A stretch of 64,000 nucleotides of DNA from Ignelater luminosus (taxonomy: Eukaryota > Arthropoda > Insecta > Coleoptera > Elateridae): assembly GCA_011009095.1 (NCBI GenBank), contig VTPC01000865.1:1-64000 (forward strand), in the 5' to 3' direction. Shown here piece after piece: positions 1-10,895 of this stretch (its first letter is position 1; every line of letters starts with the position of its first letter). The position numbers were made by a program, and so were the translations under genes. Below the pieces are notes generated by a model. It saw only the letters and a list, made by a program, of their open reading frames with translations. It was not told the DNA's origin and made no database searches.

Positions 1-199
1 GGATTAGTAGGAATTCCATAATCTTCCCTAAAACAGTAGACAGATAAAAGAACTTTTTTAAATTTACAAACAGAATCTCCAGAAGAAACCAATCTACTTC
101 CAGATTTATTTTTTTGTATCTCAAGTTTACTTTTTTTGAGAGAAGTTATATATCTGAATGACGCCGGCTACATCAGGGAGAAAAAGGTTGTTCATAAAC

Positions 200-680
200 T
201 TTTCTTCTAAGTTTTAACCCAAATCAAAATGACAAAAACATTTACAATAACCGCATCTTGTTGATATTTTCCGATAAAGAGAGTTTTTACATAATGTGTC
301 AACAATTTTTTTTAGATTCCTAAAAATATAATCTTTAATAAAGATAACGTTTGACCAATAAATAAAACAACATACATTAATTACTGCCGTCAGAGTTTCT
401 TTAAAATAATGACTAAAAGGTTAAAAAGTTCAAATATTAAATAAATAAGAAACAATTCTATCAACGGTACACAAAAGATAATTAATTAAAAGTAACTTTA
501 TTAAAATAATACAGAGGCCATAACAAAACATGTCTTAGTATAATAACGTAAGGTAAAAATTTCTTTTCTGTCATTCTGATGAAGTTTTTGGAATTCTTAT
601 GATACCTCTGCAACATATAAAGATTTATTATTCAATATGACAAATGGATTATTATTAAAATCAATAAAAACAGGAATTTC
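200..680. repeat. Direct repeat, copy 1 (pairs with 4230-4680)
   Basis: This AT-rich stretch is similar over several hundred bases, in the same orientation, to 4230-4680. Shared landmarks include CATCTTGTTGATAT at about 254 and 4255, GTGTCAACAATTTT / TTGTCAACAATTTT near 297 and 4298, and the stretch around 525-640 that matches 4530-4650. Copies differ by scattered substitutions and small indels, so the duplication is old. It lies just downstream (minus sense) of Dscam-like exons in both places, so it is probably the duplicated 3' flank or UTR of those genes. Confidence 0.7.
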
Positions 681-707
681 TTTATCATTTAATTTGAATG
701 AACTCAC

Positions 708-1414
708 ATTTTAAAGCAGATAGGGTAACAAAGTCATATTCGCCTGTCTTCTGTCCAGCACTGTTGTGTGCACTTATTCGAAGTTGGTACGATGTAGAAG
801 GTTTAAGGTCAGAAATGAAAAAAACTCCACTTGATTGTGCATTATTTGACAATAAAATCCACTCAGAACTAGTCCTGTGTAAAAACAGACATGAGATACT
901 ATTACTCTCGCTGTACTTGCAGAATGACTGCATTAAAATTAAAGAAAGAAGTTAGACCTACGTCTCTTTATATTCAATAACAAAGTATAATATTGGACAA
1001 CCTCCATCAGGCCAGAAGTCGAAATTCAAGCCAATTTCATTGGAAGACACCTCTTTGATCAGTTTGTCTGAACTTAGTAATTCAGGACTCTCACCACTAG
1101 TTTTAGCATCAATGATATCAGTTCTATCTCCAGTTCCCAAGCTACAAAAGTATGGTTTATTTGTGCTTAAGTCATTTTAAAACGATTTTCTAAAAACTAT
1201 ACCTGTTGCTTGCGGTGACGTACACTTTGTAAGGTGTTCCACAAGACAAATCATTTATAGTGTAATAATCAACTATATTTTTTTTATGTGCCGTTTCCCA
1301 TTTACCAAATGGGTGTCTATAGAAAATATTGTATTCGGTAACTGGTTCAGTATCGTTAACATTTGGTTGAATCTTTAACGTCAATGTTTTATAGGAATAT
1401 GCAATTGGAATTAC
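708..1414 (-). pseudogene. Dscam-like FNIII-5/FNIII-6 exons, tandem copy 1
   Basis: Three minus-strand exons read through in phase: 1203-1414, 962-1141 and 708-874, each with AG/GT boundaries. The protein resembles the fifth and sixth fibronectin-III domains of arthropod Dscam: KWETAHKK and CGTPYKVYVTASN in the first exon, DGGCPILYFVIEYK in the second, SSEWILLSNN and STSYQLRISAHNSAG in the third. Dscam is a homophilic neuronal and immune cell-surface receptor of ten Ig and six FNIII domains plus a membrane anchor. These three exons have no stops, but the upstream exons of the same locus do, and I find no transmembrane or cytoplasmic exon downstream. I therefore treat it as part of a decayed paralogue. 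A still-functional short product cannot be excluded, and uncorrected indels in the assembly could mimic part of the damage. Confidence 0.72.
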
Positions 1415-1489
1415 CTGCAAGCCGTACAAAAGCATAAAATCACCAGTAATAATTATTGTGGTTATACAGTTGTGAAGAAAAAGGAAAAC

Positions 1490-1560
1490 TTACATTTGGT
1501 GGAAGAGGAAGTGTAGCTTTGACACTTTCACTTGCATGTAATCCTGAAACTAATCTTGGT
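1490..1560 (-). pseudogene. Residual 3' end of a Dscam-like Ig10 exon
   Basis: On the minus strand a short stretch encoding ATLPLPPN runs into a consensus GTAAGT donor. It occupies the position expected for the end of the Ig10 domain ahead of the FNIII-5 exon at 1203-1414. It resembles the end of the better preserved Ig10 exon near 2590 (NSPPLSPDV before GTAAGT). The rest of this Ig exon copy is not recognisable. Confidence 0.4.
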
Positions 1561-1979
1561 TTTAAATTAAATTACACAAAGGTTTGCACAAATACTTCTA
1601 CCTAATATACAAAATCCTGCCACAAGCAACCACATCTTTATGCTAGTAACTATTTATGTACATCTAATTAAAAATACATCTTGTTTGTTAATTAAAGTTT
1701 TGATTATCAGCAATGTTTTGCAATTTTTAAAAATGCAGTAATCGTTAAAGATAGTACCATTTGACCCCTAAACTGTTATATTTCCCGTCTACTAAAACAT
1801 TAAAAATTAAAATTGGTAGAAAAGATCCTTTTTTAATTAGAATGCGTTTGTGCACATATTTATATCTTTGAAGACACTTTTTTAATATTTTGGGCACCGG
1901 CTACTAAAACATCATTCAAGGTTTTATTCAATTGTCCACTAAATTGGTGGTTAGGTCTAAGAGCAATGTTCTAAATACC

Positions 1980-2880
1980 AAAGCTTCTTTCTTATTCAGT
2001 AAATGGAGATGACTATTTGGAACTGTCGTTTATGATTTTTCCATTTGAACGACATGTTTAACACATGACCATATCTTCAATACTAATATCCAATGAGTTT
2101 TTTATACTCAATTGTTATGTCCTCTATTTTGCAACCTTTTTCAAAAAATTATTCTACGTCTGAACTAAACTAACAGAAGTGGAATAGACTTCAATGAATC
2201 ATTTGTACTTGGCATTACAGGCTTATGGCCGCTGGTTTTGAAATTAATAATATCAGATTTACCTCTAGAACCATAGCTACAAAACCACGGACTATTTGTG
2301 CTAAATATTTTAGAGAGCTATTTTAAAGGCCATAACTGTTGAGTCCAAAGACAAAGAACCTGTAATCTGTTCCACAGTAGAGGTCGTGTACTGTATAACA
2401 ATCCGTTCGATTCATGAACCTTGTTTTTCCAAATTCTTCAAATACTGATCCATACTAGTTAACTCCGTATTCACTAGCCAGCTGGCTGTTTAGGAGCTGT
2501 TTGCTGTTGCTATCATAATTACCTACCATTAAGTATGTTTTGGTCAAAGTTGAGGCTACTAAGTTTCCTATAAACAAACAAACTGACTTACGTCAGGCGA
2601 CAAAGGGGGTGAATTAACGATCAACTGATCTGTTATAGAATCTTGTCCAAATGAGTTTCCAACTTGGCAAGAATACTCCCCAACATCAGCAACTATAACA
2701 TTTAGAAGCAATAGCGAGCCGTCTGGTTGTTGCTTGATACGATCATTACTGGTAGACGCAATTCCTTTAATTCCACTTGCTTTCAGGTTTTGGTATTTCG
2801 ACAGTGAAACAAGGCAGTGTTACGTTCTTCTCGCGAAGTGCAGTAAATACATCATCATATGAAATAATCTTTGCAGGTAC
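1980..2880 (-). pseudogene. Dscam-like Ig10-FNIII5-FNIII6, tandem copy 2 (broken)
   Basis: Minus strand. The Ig10 exon (about 2591-2876) shows VPAKIISYDDVF, VTLPC, then DGSLLLLN and DVGEYSCQVGNSFGQD, the paired-cysteine Ig pattern of Dscam Ig10. It ends at GAC before GTAAGT. A frameshift lies at about 2775, where KWN runs into a stop and the reading frame resumes as IKGIAST. The FNIII-5 copy (2567 downward) reads LASEYGVN, a stop, YGSVFEEFGKTRF, then CGTDYRFFVFGLNSYG, aligning to the intact copy at 1203-1414. The FNIII-6 part is more decayed: GKSDIINFKTSG near 2250, then GCKIEDITIEYKK near 2120. The donor after FNIII-5, GT in copy 1, is TT here. This is a clear pseudogene segment made by tandem duplication. 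Confidence 0.75.
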
Positions 2881-2939
2881 TGTTAATACATGTTAATATT
2901 TAGATTTCAGAAATTAAAATCTTGGAAGTTACTCTACCT

Positions 2940-3900
2940 CTACTGCTAGGAGTAATCATGACGCTCTTTGATGGCGACCCTTCCCCTATAGCCGTGGACG
3001 CCGTTATTGCAAATTCGTATTTATATTTAGGATCAAGCTTTTGAATTTGAAGACTTCGACGATTACCATTGAGTCTAACTAGAGTAGTTTTACGGGTAGT
3101 ATTAGAGTTAACATCTTCATCCTTAACAAGTCCTGCTTGTGTTACATAAATAGTGTATTGAACTAAATTCCGTTGGGTTCTGTAGGTGGTTTCCAGGCAA
3201 TCAGAACTGATTTTGTAGATTTCAGCAATACTTTAATGGCTTCAGGAGCTTCAGGGACTGCAAAATATTTTGCTAATTGAAATCAAACGATTATTTGCAT
3301 TGCCTTACCTTCTTGTTCTGTTTGACATTGGATGGGATCACTGCGAACCCCATCACCCACTGAAGTGTATGCAAGCACCTGCACTGTATACTTGATATAT
3401 TTCTTCAAAGAACGTAAGACTATGTTTTCAGTAGAAGACGTGGTCGTAATATCCATAGTGATCTGTTGGTATTTCATAGCATTAATTTCGAACAAGAAAA
3501 TTAAAACTAGAGGTTACATACCAGGCGAGGAATCTGACTGACCAAAGATTAGTTTATAGCCTTGAAGAATGCCATTAACAAAATGAGGTGGTGGTGAAAA
3601 TCATGAGAGTAGAACAGCTTGAGAACTAAGGGCAGTACAAATAATATCTTGTGGTGGTTCATCAGGGATACCTTCAGTAGTGAAGACATGAACGACTCTT
3701 GAAAGAGGTCCAAATCCTAGTTCATAACAATAGAATATTGAGTATATGGACTTAAACCAGTAATGTTTATATGATGTTTTTTTCCTTGACCAGCAGATTT
3801 GACTGATTCAAACAGGTAAGGTTCATAAGATGAGTCAACTCATAACTGACAGAATAACCTAATATTAATTGGTAGTCCATCAAGTGCTTATTTGATAGGA
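2940..3900 (-). pseudogene. Dscam-like FNIII-2 to FNIII-4 exons (broken)
   Basis: Minus strand, upstream of the Ig10 exon in Dscam order. The FNIII-4 exon (about 2940-3258) reads VPEAPEAIKVLLKS and AWKPPTEPNGI, then a frameshift at about 3170, resuming VQYTIYVTQAG and FAITASTAIGEGSPS. The FNIII-3 exon (3309-3462) is open: LKKYIKYTVQVLAYTSVGDG and CQTEQE, with a GTAAGG donor. The FNIII-2/3 part (about 3535-3900) reads GIPDEPPQDIICTALSS, then a stop where the conserved tryptophan codon (TGG) is TGA, then FSPPPHFVNGILQGYKL. A further in-frame stop lies near 3840. The domain order is exactly that of Dscam between FNIII-2 and Ig10. No earlier Ig exons are seen upstream. Confidence 0.75.
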
Positions 3901-4229
3901 ATAATAGTAGCAATCATATCATTCACGTCATTCGAGCTGTGCTGAAACTCTTTTGGTTTGCAGTTTTGCCTTCTCCTTCTACATGTCCGCCTTACTTACC
4001 TTACCTTAGTTTTTCCGGGTTAAATTTCCAAAGCACTTCAGATGGTTATCTATTCCTTTCAAAATTGCTGCTGTCTCCATTTTATATCGCTTGTTTGAGA
4101 AAAAAAGTCCAAACAGTATTACTGCTTGTAGTCTATCGGAGGTGACATTTGACAAAATGCAATGTAACGGAAGTGGCCAGTTAGGCTGAAAGATATGTTA
4201 AGTTGAAAAAGAATTCTGGAAAATCGTTT

Positions 4230-4680
4230 AATAAGGTTTAACTATTCCCACCACATCTTGTTGATATACTCTGATTCTAAGAGTTTTTAAATAATTTGTC
4301 AACAATTTTATTTCTTAGAAATATAATCATCAGTAAAGATAACATTTGATCTATCAATTAATTAACATACATTTACAACAGTTATCAGAGCTGACGTTAA
4401 AGGTTAACAAGTTCAAGTATGAAATAATCTGTAAGTATTAATTTTGGGAACTTGAAAAAAGATACCTTAAATTTATTAAAATGATAACTAGCAATTTCAT
4501 AAAATTATACGATAACAAAGTCTTTCCGCATTCAATATAACAAAACGTTAATGTAATAACGCAAAGTTAAAACTTCTTTTTGGTGCAATTCTGATAAGTT
4601 CATTCTAGAATTATTATGAGACTCCTGAAAAATATTATAAAAATCTTTTCTATTCTGTTTCTTTTTATACCTAGGCTAGT
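4230..4680. repeat. Direct repeat, copy 2 (pairs with 200-680)
   Basis: Second copy of the block described at 200-680, in the same orientation and about 4.0 kb away. In this copy the FNIII-6, FNIII-5, Ig10 and FNIII-4 exons between the block and the FNIII-3 exon are missing or unrecognisable, so the duplicate has been internally deleted. Confidence 0.68.
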
Positions 4681-4935
4681 GATTATTTGTCAAACATTTA
4701 TTTCTCAACATTTTGTTACTTGAGTACAAGTTGCTACCAGGCCCTATCGCCGAACCCCCCCGTCTTCGACCCAGAGCTAGCCAGATGGTAATCTTAGTTT
4801 GTGCTTGTAGGAAGCTGTTATCCTTGGGTCACTAAATCCGGTCTTTCCCGTAGCAGGTTTTAAATTATTTCTAAGCCTAAATATTGAGATGCTACATCGC
4901 AAGGTTAAATAAAACGATTATTTGTATTAACTTAC

Positions 4936-5180
4936 CATCTTGTTCTGTTTGACATTGAATGGAATCACTACGAACGCCGTCACCTGCTGAAGTATAAGTA
5001 AGAACCTGCATAGTGTATTCGGTATACTTTTTAAAAAAATGTAAAAGTATATTTTTGCTTTCAAAGACGTGATTTATATATCTAGAGTGACACTTTCATC
5101 TATAAATATTTCATAGCATTAATTACAAACATAAATAAAGTCAAAGATAAAAATTTACGTACCAGGCCAAAAGTCTGGCT
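4936..5180 (-). pseudogene. Dscam-like FNIII-3 exon, second locus copy (broken)
   Basis: The minus-strand exon 4936-5099 reads KKYTEYTMQVLTYTSAGDG and CQTEQD before GTAAG, nearly the same as the exon at 3309-3462. Its 5' half is frameshifted and contains in-frame stops. The intron donor and the end of the preceding exon (PDFWPG before GTACGT, about 5160-5175) also match the first locus. Similarity ends near 5180. This is a remnant of a second, deleted copy of the Dscam-like locus. Confidence 0.68.
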
Positions 5181-5399
5181 GCTTTCCTTCAGTTCATCTT
5201 AGACAATGCTGACTTCAACATGAACACGCTAGATGGTCTGCTATCTACGTCACGGGAATAATCATGGTAGTAACTCCTTATTGTTTCTATGGCACCTCAC
5301 ACCACTGTAGCACGAGTAACTAAGTACAGATCCAGTAAATGTGTTAGAAAAAGTGGTGGTATTGAACTGGAAATCTGTCGAAATTGCAGATATTTAGAG

Positions 5400-7710
5400 T
5401 CTTCACCTCATTCAAAATAAAACGTTGCCTTATCCAACATCTTCTCTGGCTGTATGGTAAGTGTTCAACAAATGTGAACCTGTCTGGATAAAACGGATTT
5501 ATAGAGGTCACAAGAGAAAAAGGCTCATGAACGTCCCAAAGTGGTGTGCCTGTTTATCAATAGCCCTCAAAGAAAATGTCAGACATTCAATATGAAAACA
5601 TGCTTTGCTACGTTCTATTAGCCGCTTTATATCAAAGCCCAGAAAATCACTACTAATAATCCTGAGTTTCAGAATGTTGTTGTGCGGCTAGGAGGTTTTC
5701 AAATCTTGATGTCATACATGGTGGAATTGGTTTAAAAGAACTTTTCTGTCTTGTCCACGCTGGGAACAGCGTAGTATGCATAGTTTAGCTTACCTAGCTC
5801 TGACCTGATTAATAACAGAAATTATCAGTTTTTCTGACGAAGAGAAAGTTGTACTTGAAGATATGCTGATGGGTAATAAAAATCAGTTGTTTTCATTGCT
5901 GCTGAAAATGAAGTGGTTCAAAAGCTGTCACTACGATATTCAAAGAGGCATTGCAGGAATTCAAAAATCGTGGACCAACAGCTAAAGTGTAAATAAATTA
6001 CTTTAAATGACCACTGCAATAAAACAATTCATTGAGGCGGAAGGAACGGAAAATTGGGATCTTCATCTCACTTCCCTTTTGGCACTTTTTTACGCCAAAT
6101 GCGCTTATTTGCACTCCCATGAAAAAATAGACATAATCGAGTACGAGAAAGTCACAAAAAAGGTTCTGGTTTGGCATTTGGTCTGAACAGACCCTGATGA
6201 AAAACCAAGAATCGTGGAATAACAGAAAGCGTTCTCACTCAATGGAATCTGGGAATATTTGTTACGAAATGGAGAAGTACTGTGACATTGCATCAACAGC
6301 AAGCAAATAGCATGTGGACATGCGTCCCTCTCGAGTTACTAGAAATAATGGCGCGGTTGAGAAGTTTTCCTACAAATGCCCTGCTGATGTCAATAAACAG
6401 TGGAATAATTGAACCAGCTGATGTAAATTGCCACCAGGCTCAAGAAGTTGGCCAGAAGCTCTAGAATTGTTGGTGGTAACCACAGGAATGTTACATTCAA
6501 GAATAAAGTGGTCACTCTTGTTCCAGCTACTAGTAGTGCTAAGATAGAGAAAAAAATTACTGTGGATCCGCTAATATGCTTCCACAGAATTTGTGTTGCA
6601 AAGCAGTCAAATAAAATCTTAAAAAATTTCTTTTTGAATTATCACCTTTCCTTGTGTCACTCTTTAATGAAGAGGGAATGTGGAGGAGCACCAAAACATC
6701 AATAATTTTGTGGTTGTAGATGGAGGCCACCTACTTCACAAAATTGTTTGGCAGCAAAACATGAATTTTGCCTTCATAGCAGAAAGTTACTTGAGATAGC
6801 TGCAATCACATTAAAGCTCGAACGTAGAGTAGTTTTCGATGTATATCCACCTGATGCTGCTGAGAAAAGCACTTAAAGTATGGAACGCTTTCGCCGAGCT
6901 ACCATAAATTCATCTATGAAATTGTCTTTAATGACGCTACAGTTCTTCAAATTTCTCAAGCAAAATCCTTAGCAAACGACAGCAACAAAATGCGTTTGAT
7001 TGACCTTCTGAAGTTAAGGATGCTAATGTATTAATTGTGCAAACGGCTGTTTTTGCAAAATCTCAGTTTGACAATATTTTTGTGGTTGGTGAAGATGTAG
7101 ACTAACAGGATTAGCTCGTTCGAGAAACAATCTGTTTTCAAAAGTGTGGAGACGTGTTCTACTGCAGTTTTATCAGTCAGTTTTCTTTGTTTACCCATTC
7201 AGTGAATGTACTATTTGGGCAAGGAAAGATAAGATTCTGCTCTTTCATCAAAAGGAATCCACACTTGGAAAAAGAACTGGAATATTCTTAGACCCTGAAG
7301 TTAGCGTCGAACAAGTTGATTTACTTATATGAAGAAATTCCAAGACTCAAAACCTCAATAACTTGCGCTATGAACTTTTTGCAAAAGCAAAATTGAATCT
7401 AACTCGCTTGCCCCCAACCATAGATCATTACAGCAGGAAAGCATATAGTAGTGCCTGCAGTTGCCGGAAAGCAGGACTTAATTGCTCTTCCTTGTACACC
7501 TTTTACCTGGGGGAATCTTGCGAGAATGCCCCAGAATTTGAACTGGACAGTAATGAAGAGGAAGTTGTCCCAACCACTACATTTGAGCAAATCTACGAGA
7601 AACTGGAGAGCAAAAATCTGGATGATCTTGAGGTGGCTGAAACTAATAAACAGCCGACAGAACTTGAAATGGTTTACCCTGGTCCGTCAAAAAGGCAAGA
7701 AGTGTAGTCT
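5400..7710 (+). pseudogene. Degenerate copy of an uncharacterised insect repeat-type protein
   Basis: A plus-strand coding sequence is recognisable in pieces across several frames, with many stops. In order: VVRLGGFQ-like and SYMVELV-like words near 5690; AEGTENWDLHLTSLLALF and YAKCAYLHSHEK near 6040-6130; SINSGIIEPADVNCHQAQE near 6390; NVTFKNKVVTLVP and VDPLICFHRICVAKQ near 6500-6600; VVFDVYPPDAAEKS near 6830; EDVD near 7095; VYPFSECTIW near 7190; and a cysteine-rich tail (SACSCRKAGLNCSSLY) with an acidic end at 7450-7600. I recall this arrangement as a multi-copy insect protein of unknown function, probably carried by a transposable element. No terminal repeats were found. The copy is dead. 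Confidence 0.6.
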
Positions 7711-7759
7711 TAATGTGGTCGTAGATAAAGGCTACAACATCATACACTATTTACTAAGA

Positions 7760-9180
7760 TGAATACTGCTTTTACGGTTTCAATTTATATTTTTTAATAA
7801 TAAAAAAAGGTTATAAAGGATTTGTAACAATAAAAATGTTTAAACATTTTCTGTTTGCTGCTTCTCTGTAAACAGGTCTATGACTTTGACTACAGAAAAA
7901 TGGCAACTTAAAAAGAATTTTTAGGTGCATTTCAGGGGCTATTTATGGTTCAGAGCTCGTTTAGTGGTCGAGCTACTACAGATTAACTCTAGTTTAAATC
8001 TGGAAAGTATAATTCTTTCTGTGAGGTTAACCGTTTAGGAGCTATTTAGCAAAAACTAGGACAAGGTCGAAAAGTTTGAGGTTTTTTGACGTTGGAAAAC
8101 TTGGATTTTATGTTAGGGCTTCAGTACTAATAACATATCAAGAAATCAGAACTACCCGATCTTTTGCAAACCAAGGCCTCTTTTTGGACAGATTGACTGG
8201 ACTATTAGAGTTGGATTTAAAAAAAGTTTCACATGTTAGCTAGCTATCAAGGAAATAGTAGTGGAAGATTTTATCGCTGTCTTGCTCTGAGATTTTGTCA
8301 TTTAAACTAAAACTTGTACTTATTGTCCTACAGTTCAAAATGCTTGCAGTTTGCAATTTTTGCCCAATTTTCTTTTCCTTTTTTTTGTTTTTTCATTGTT
8401 CTATGTCATTTTGGCTATTTTTATAACTTTTTGGGTTTGCACTTTTGCCTCCTCTTTCTACACATATAGTTTGCTGGTCTATTATTTACCAGGCAACCAT
8501 ATCTTGATGAGAAATAAGATAAAGTATTTATTCAGGTTGTAAGACTAAAATTGATTTTCTCGGTGTTTTTTTCCTTAATACCGACTATTCAGGTATTTGG
8601 TCATATAAACTGCCATTTCGTATTACCTAAGCAACTTTATATCAGAGGAACTATCTGACTATTTGCTCAGGTAAGTAGCACGCCTGAAAGTCTAAAAAAA
8701 GCAAACTAACCTCAAAATCAATTTTGGAAATGGTTTTGGGTTATCTTGAGAAAGGTCAAAAAACGACAATAAAAATACGGTTTAATCGTCTTTTTGTTAC
8801 AGAAATTTTTCTTGTTTCAACTATGTAGTCTAGTTGGTTATCTACAAGCAAATAAATATCTTCAATACCTTTCGTGATAAATTTCGCTAAATTACCTAGT
8901 ACTGTACGTAAGACAAAACAATAATTTTTATAGAAAGCTATAATGCTTACCCTTACATTAATAATTACCAAATTAAAATTTATGCAACAAAAGTTTCATG
9001 TTAAATATCGTGATGTAGATATTAACTGTTGCTACAAATAATGAGAGCAACATAATAACCGGTTTGTGTATATGATGAAAGTAACAGAGATAGGTAATTA
9101 GGAGAAGGAAGCAAGTTCTAGTTCCATTCAATTTCTCTGTCAATTTGAAAGGGAAAACATAAGATAAAAAAATTGTTCTG
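7760..9180. other. AT-rich intergenic stretch, no gene seen
   Basis: Low-complexity AT-rich DNA with only short hydrophobic or random open frames, for example 8351-8542, which is T-rich and phenylalanine-dominated. No splice-bounded exon, repeat boundary or RNA gene was recognised. Confidence 0.5.
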
Positions 9181-9191
9181 TTTAATTATTG

Positions 9192-9197
9192 TTTTAT
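9192..9197 (-). terminator. Candidate poly(A) signal AATAAA for the glycine-rich gene
   Basis: TTTATT on the plus strand gives AATAAA on the minus strand, about 205 bases after the stop codon of the glycine-rich gene ending at 9401. Other A/T-rich hexamers lie in the region, so the choice is tentative. Confidence 0.35.
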
Positions 9198-9400
9198 TAA
9201 GAAAAAGTAATAAATAAAATTGTTAAAAGTTGCATATTACAATAAAAAGGTACAAAAAACTTAACAGTGTAAGGTAAACAACAACAAATACAACAATAAA
9301 ATTAAGCTAAAAATCTATAATAACAAAAAAAAAGACTAGTAAACGTTTGTATGAGGTGAAAGAGCGTTAAAACAAGTTTGTAAATCACTCAGAGTATCGT

Positions 9401-10267
9401 TTATTCGTAGCCTCCATGACCACCATCTCCTCCAACATCACCACCGGCACCACCTCCGTAACTATCTAAACCGGCGCCACCAAGATCACCACCTCCTTGT
9501 CCTCCGTAGTCTCCACCTTCGAATCCACCGCCGTATCCTCCTCCCATACCGCCACTTATATCACCGCCTTCTGAGCTTGCGTGACCACCTCCGTAACCGC
9601 CTTCGAATCCGCCACCGTAACCTCCGAGACTACCACCGCTGCCGCCGCTTTCGTGACCTCCGCTGCTGAAGCCGCCGCCTCCTCCGAAGTCGTATCCGGC
9701 GCCGTGTCCGCCTATACCTCCAGATGAACCACCGGAGCTGTGTTGGATATTATGGAGAAGGGCAGGACCGTGACCACCACCGATACCGGAGCCGCTATCT
9801 CCACCGTGACCACCTCCAAAACCTCCTGACCAACCGTGGCCAAAACCACCACCAAATCCGTGACCGCCGCCTCCACCACCTCCGTGGGATACTATTTGAC
9901 CTTCATCGATGCCACCGCTGTATCCAATTACTTTGTAGAATTCACCACCTCCACCACCGCCGCCGCCGCCGTGTCCAACGTGCTTAACGACAGTGTGAGT
10001 GTGATGAATTGTTTTTACTTTGTAAGGAATATGGATAACAACCTTCTTGTGGCTGAAATTAAAGAAGATTTTTAACTTAACAAATTTATGAGTTTGTCTT
10101 CATCAAGAATATTTACCCTCCATGTCCACCGCCTCCAGCATTACATAATTCAAGAACGAGAAGTAATCCCAAGGAAGCAAACTGTAAATAAACGAAAAAA
10201 ATATTTATTGTACGTTACGAAAAAACAAAAAGAAAAAAATTGAACTCACCGCTAAACGAGTGGTCAT
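9401..10267 (-). CDS. Glycine-rich secreted cuticle-type protein (3 exons)
   Basis: Spliced minus-strand gene: exon 1 10250-10267 (18 nt, ATG), exon 2 10117-10181, exon 3 9401-10052. Introns have GTGAGT/CAG and GTAAAT/CAG borders, and the phases close into 245 codons (244 residues). The start MTTRLAFASLGLLLVLELCNA is a clear signal peptide. Mature protein begins GGGGHGGHKKVVIHIPYKVK, then a His/Val stretch (TIHHTHTVVKHVGHG), then about 200 residues dominated by Gly with Ser, His, Tyr, Phe and Asp. Glycine-rich secreted proteins of this kind are cuticle or extracellular-matrix structural proteins in insects; the precise function is inferred. GC content is far above the flanks. A TATA box lies at the expected distance upstream. 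The gene at 57687-59299 shares the exon plan and the V-x-I/V-HIP motif. Confidence 0.85.
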
Positions 10268-10357
10268 GATTTTAGGGATTGGTGTTGTGTTACTCTACTT
10301 TAGCTAACACTTATCGAACTCTGAATGAAATGTGATGCTCTAGCTTGTTGGACACGG

Positions 10358-10365
10358 TATTTATA
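10358..10365 (-). promoter_or_regulatory. TATA box of the glycine-rich gene
   Basis: TATAAATA on the minus strand, about 91 bases upstream of the ATG at 10267, within the sequence CATATAAATACCGTG. The distance leaves room for a start site about 30 bases downstream and a short 5' leader, as is usual for insect cuticle genes. Confidence 0.6.
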
Positions 10366-10895
10366 TGCTACCATTTTGTTTTAAAAATGAAAGGAAAAAG
10401 ACATTGTAGCGTAAATCTTGAAAGTAGATGAAAAACGCAACGGAGCATTTACCCCGATTTGTTTTCTTTGTCGAATAGTTAGTTGCAACTGTTCTTGGTT
10501 ATTAAAGAGGGGCGCGATATGTATTTATTAATTATTTCTAGAATAAAACGAACTTTCCACTTGCTCTCAAATTACGTTCACTCAGATCATCATCCAATGC
10601 TTCCATAGCCAACTTATGCACTCGATTGCCTTTCTAATTATGCTACCATTCCCTTTCATCCAGAAAAACGGTCAATAATCCAAAAATGAAATATTATCAA
10701 ATCATCATTCTTAGTGGAACATTTGGGCATGATAAATCAGAAACCAAAAAATCTTTAGTAGTAACAGTAGTAGTAGCGAACGGTTGGAAAATTTTAGCAT
10801 CTTTGATTAGGATTTTCTTTTACTCGGTGATATAGTGATTGCAAATAAGAGCTATCTCTTTTGGTTATTAGAATAATTGATTACACATCATTCTC

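Noticed and set aside
9724-10075. Plus-strand His/Arg-rich and Thr/Ser-rich frames over the first glycine-rich gene
   Set aside because: Antisense shadows of the minus-strand glycine-rich exon 3.
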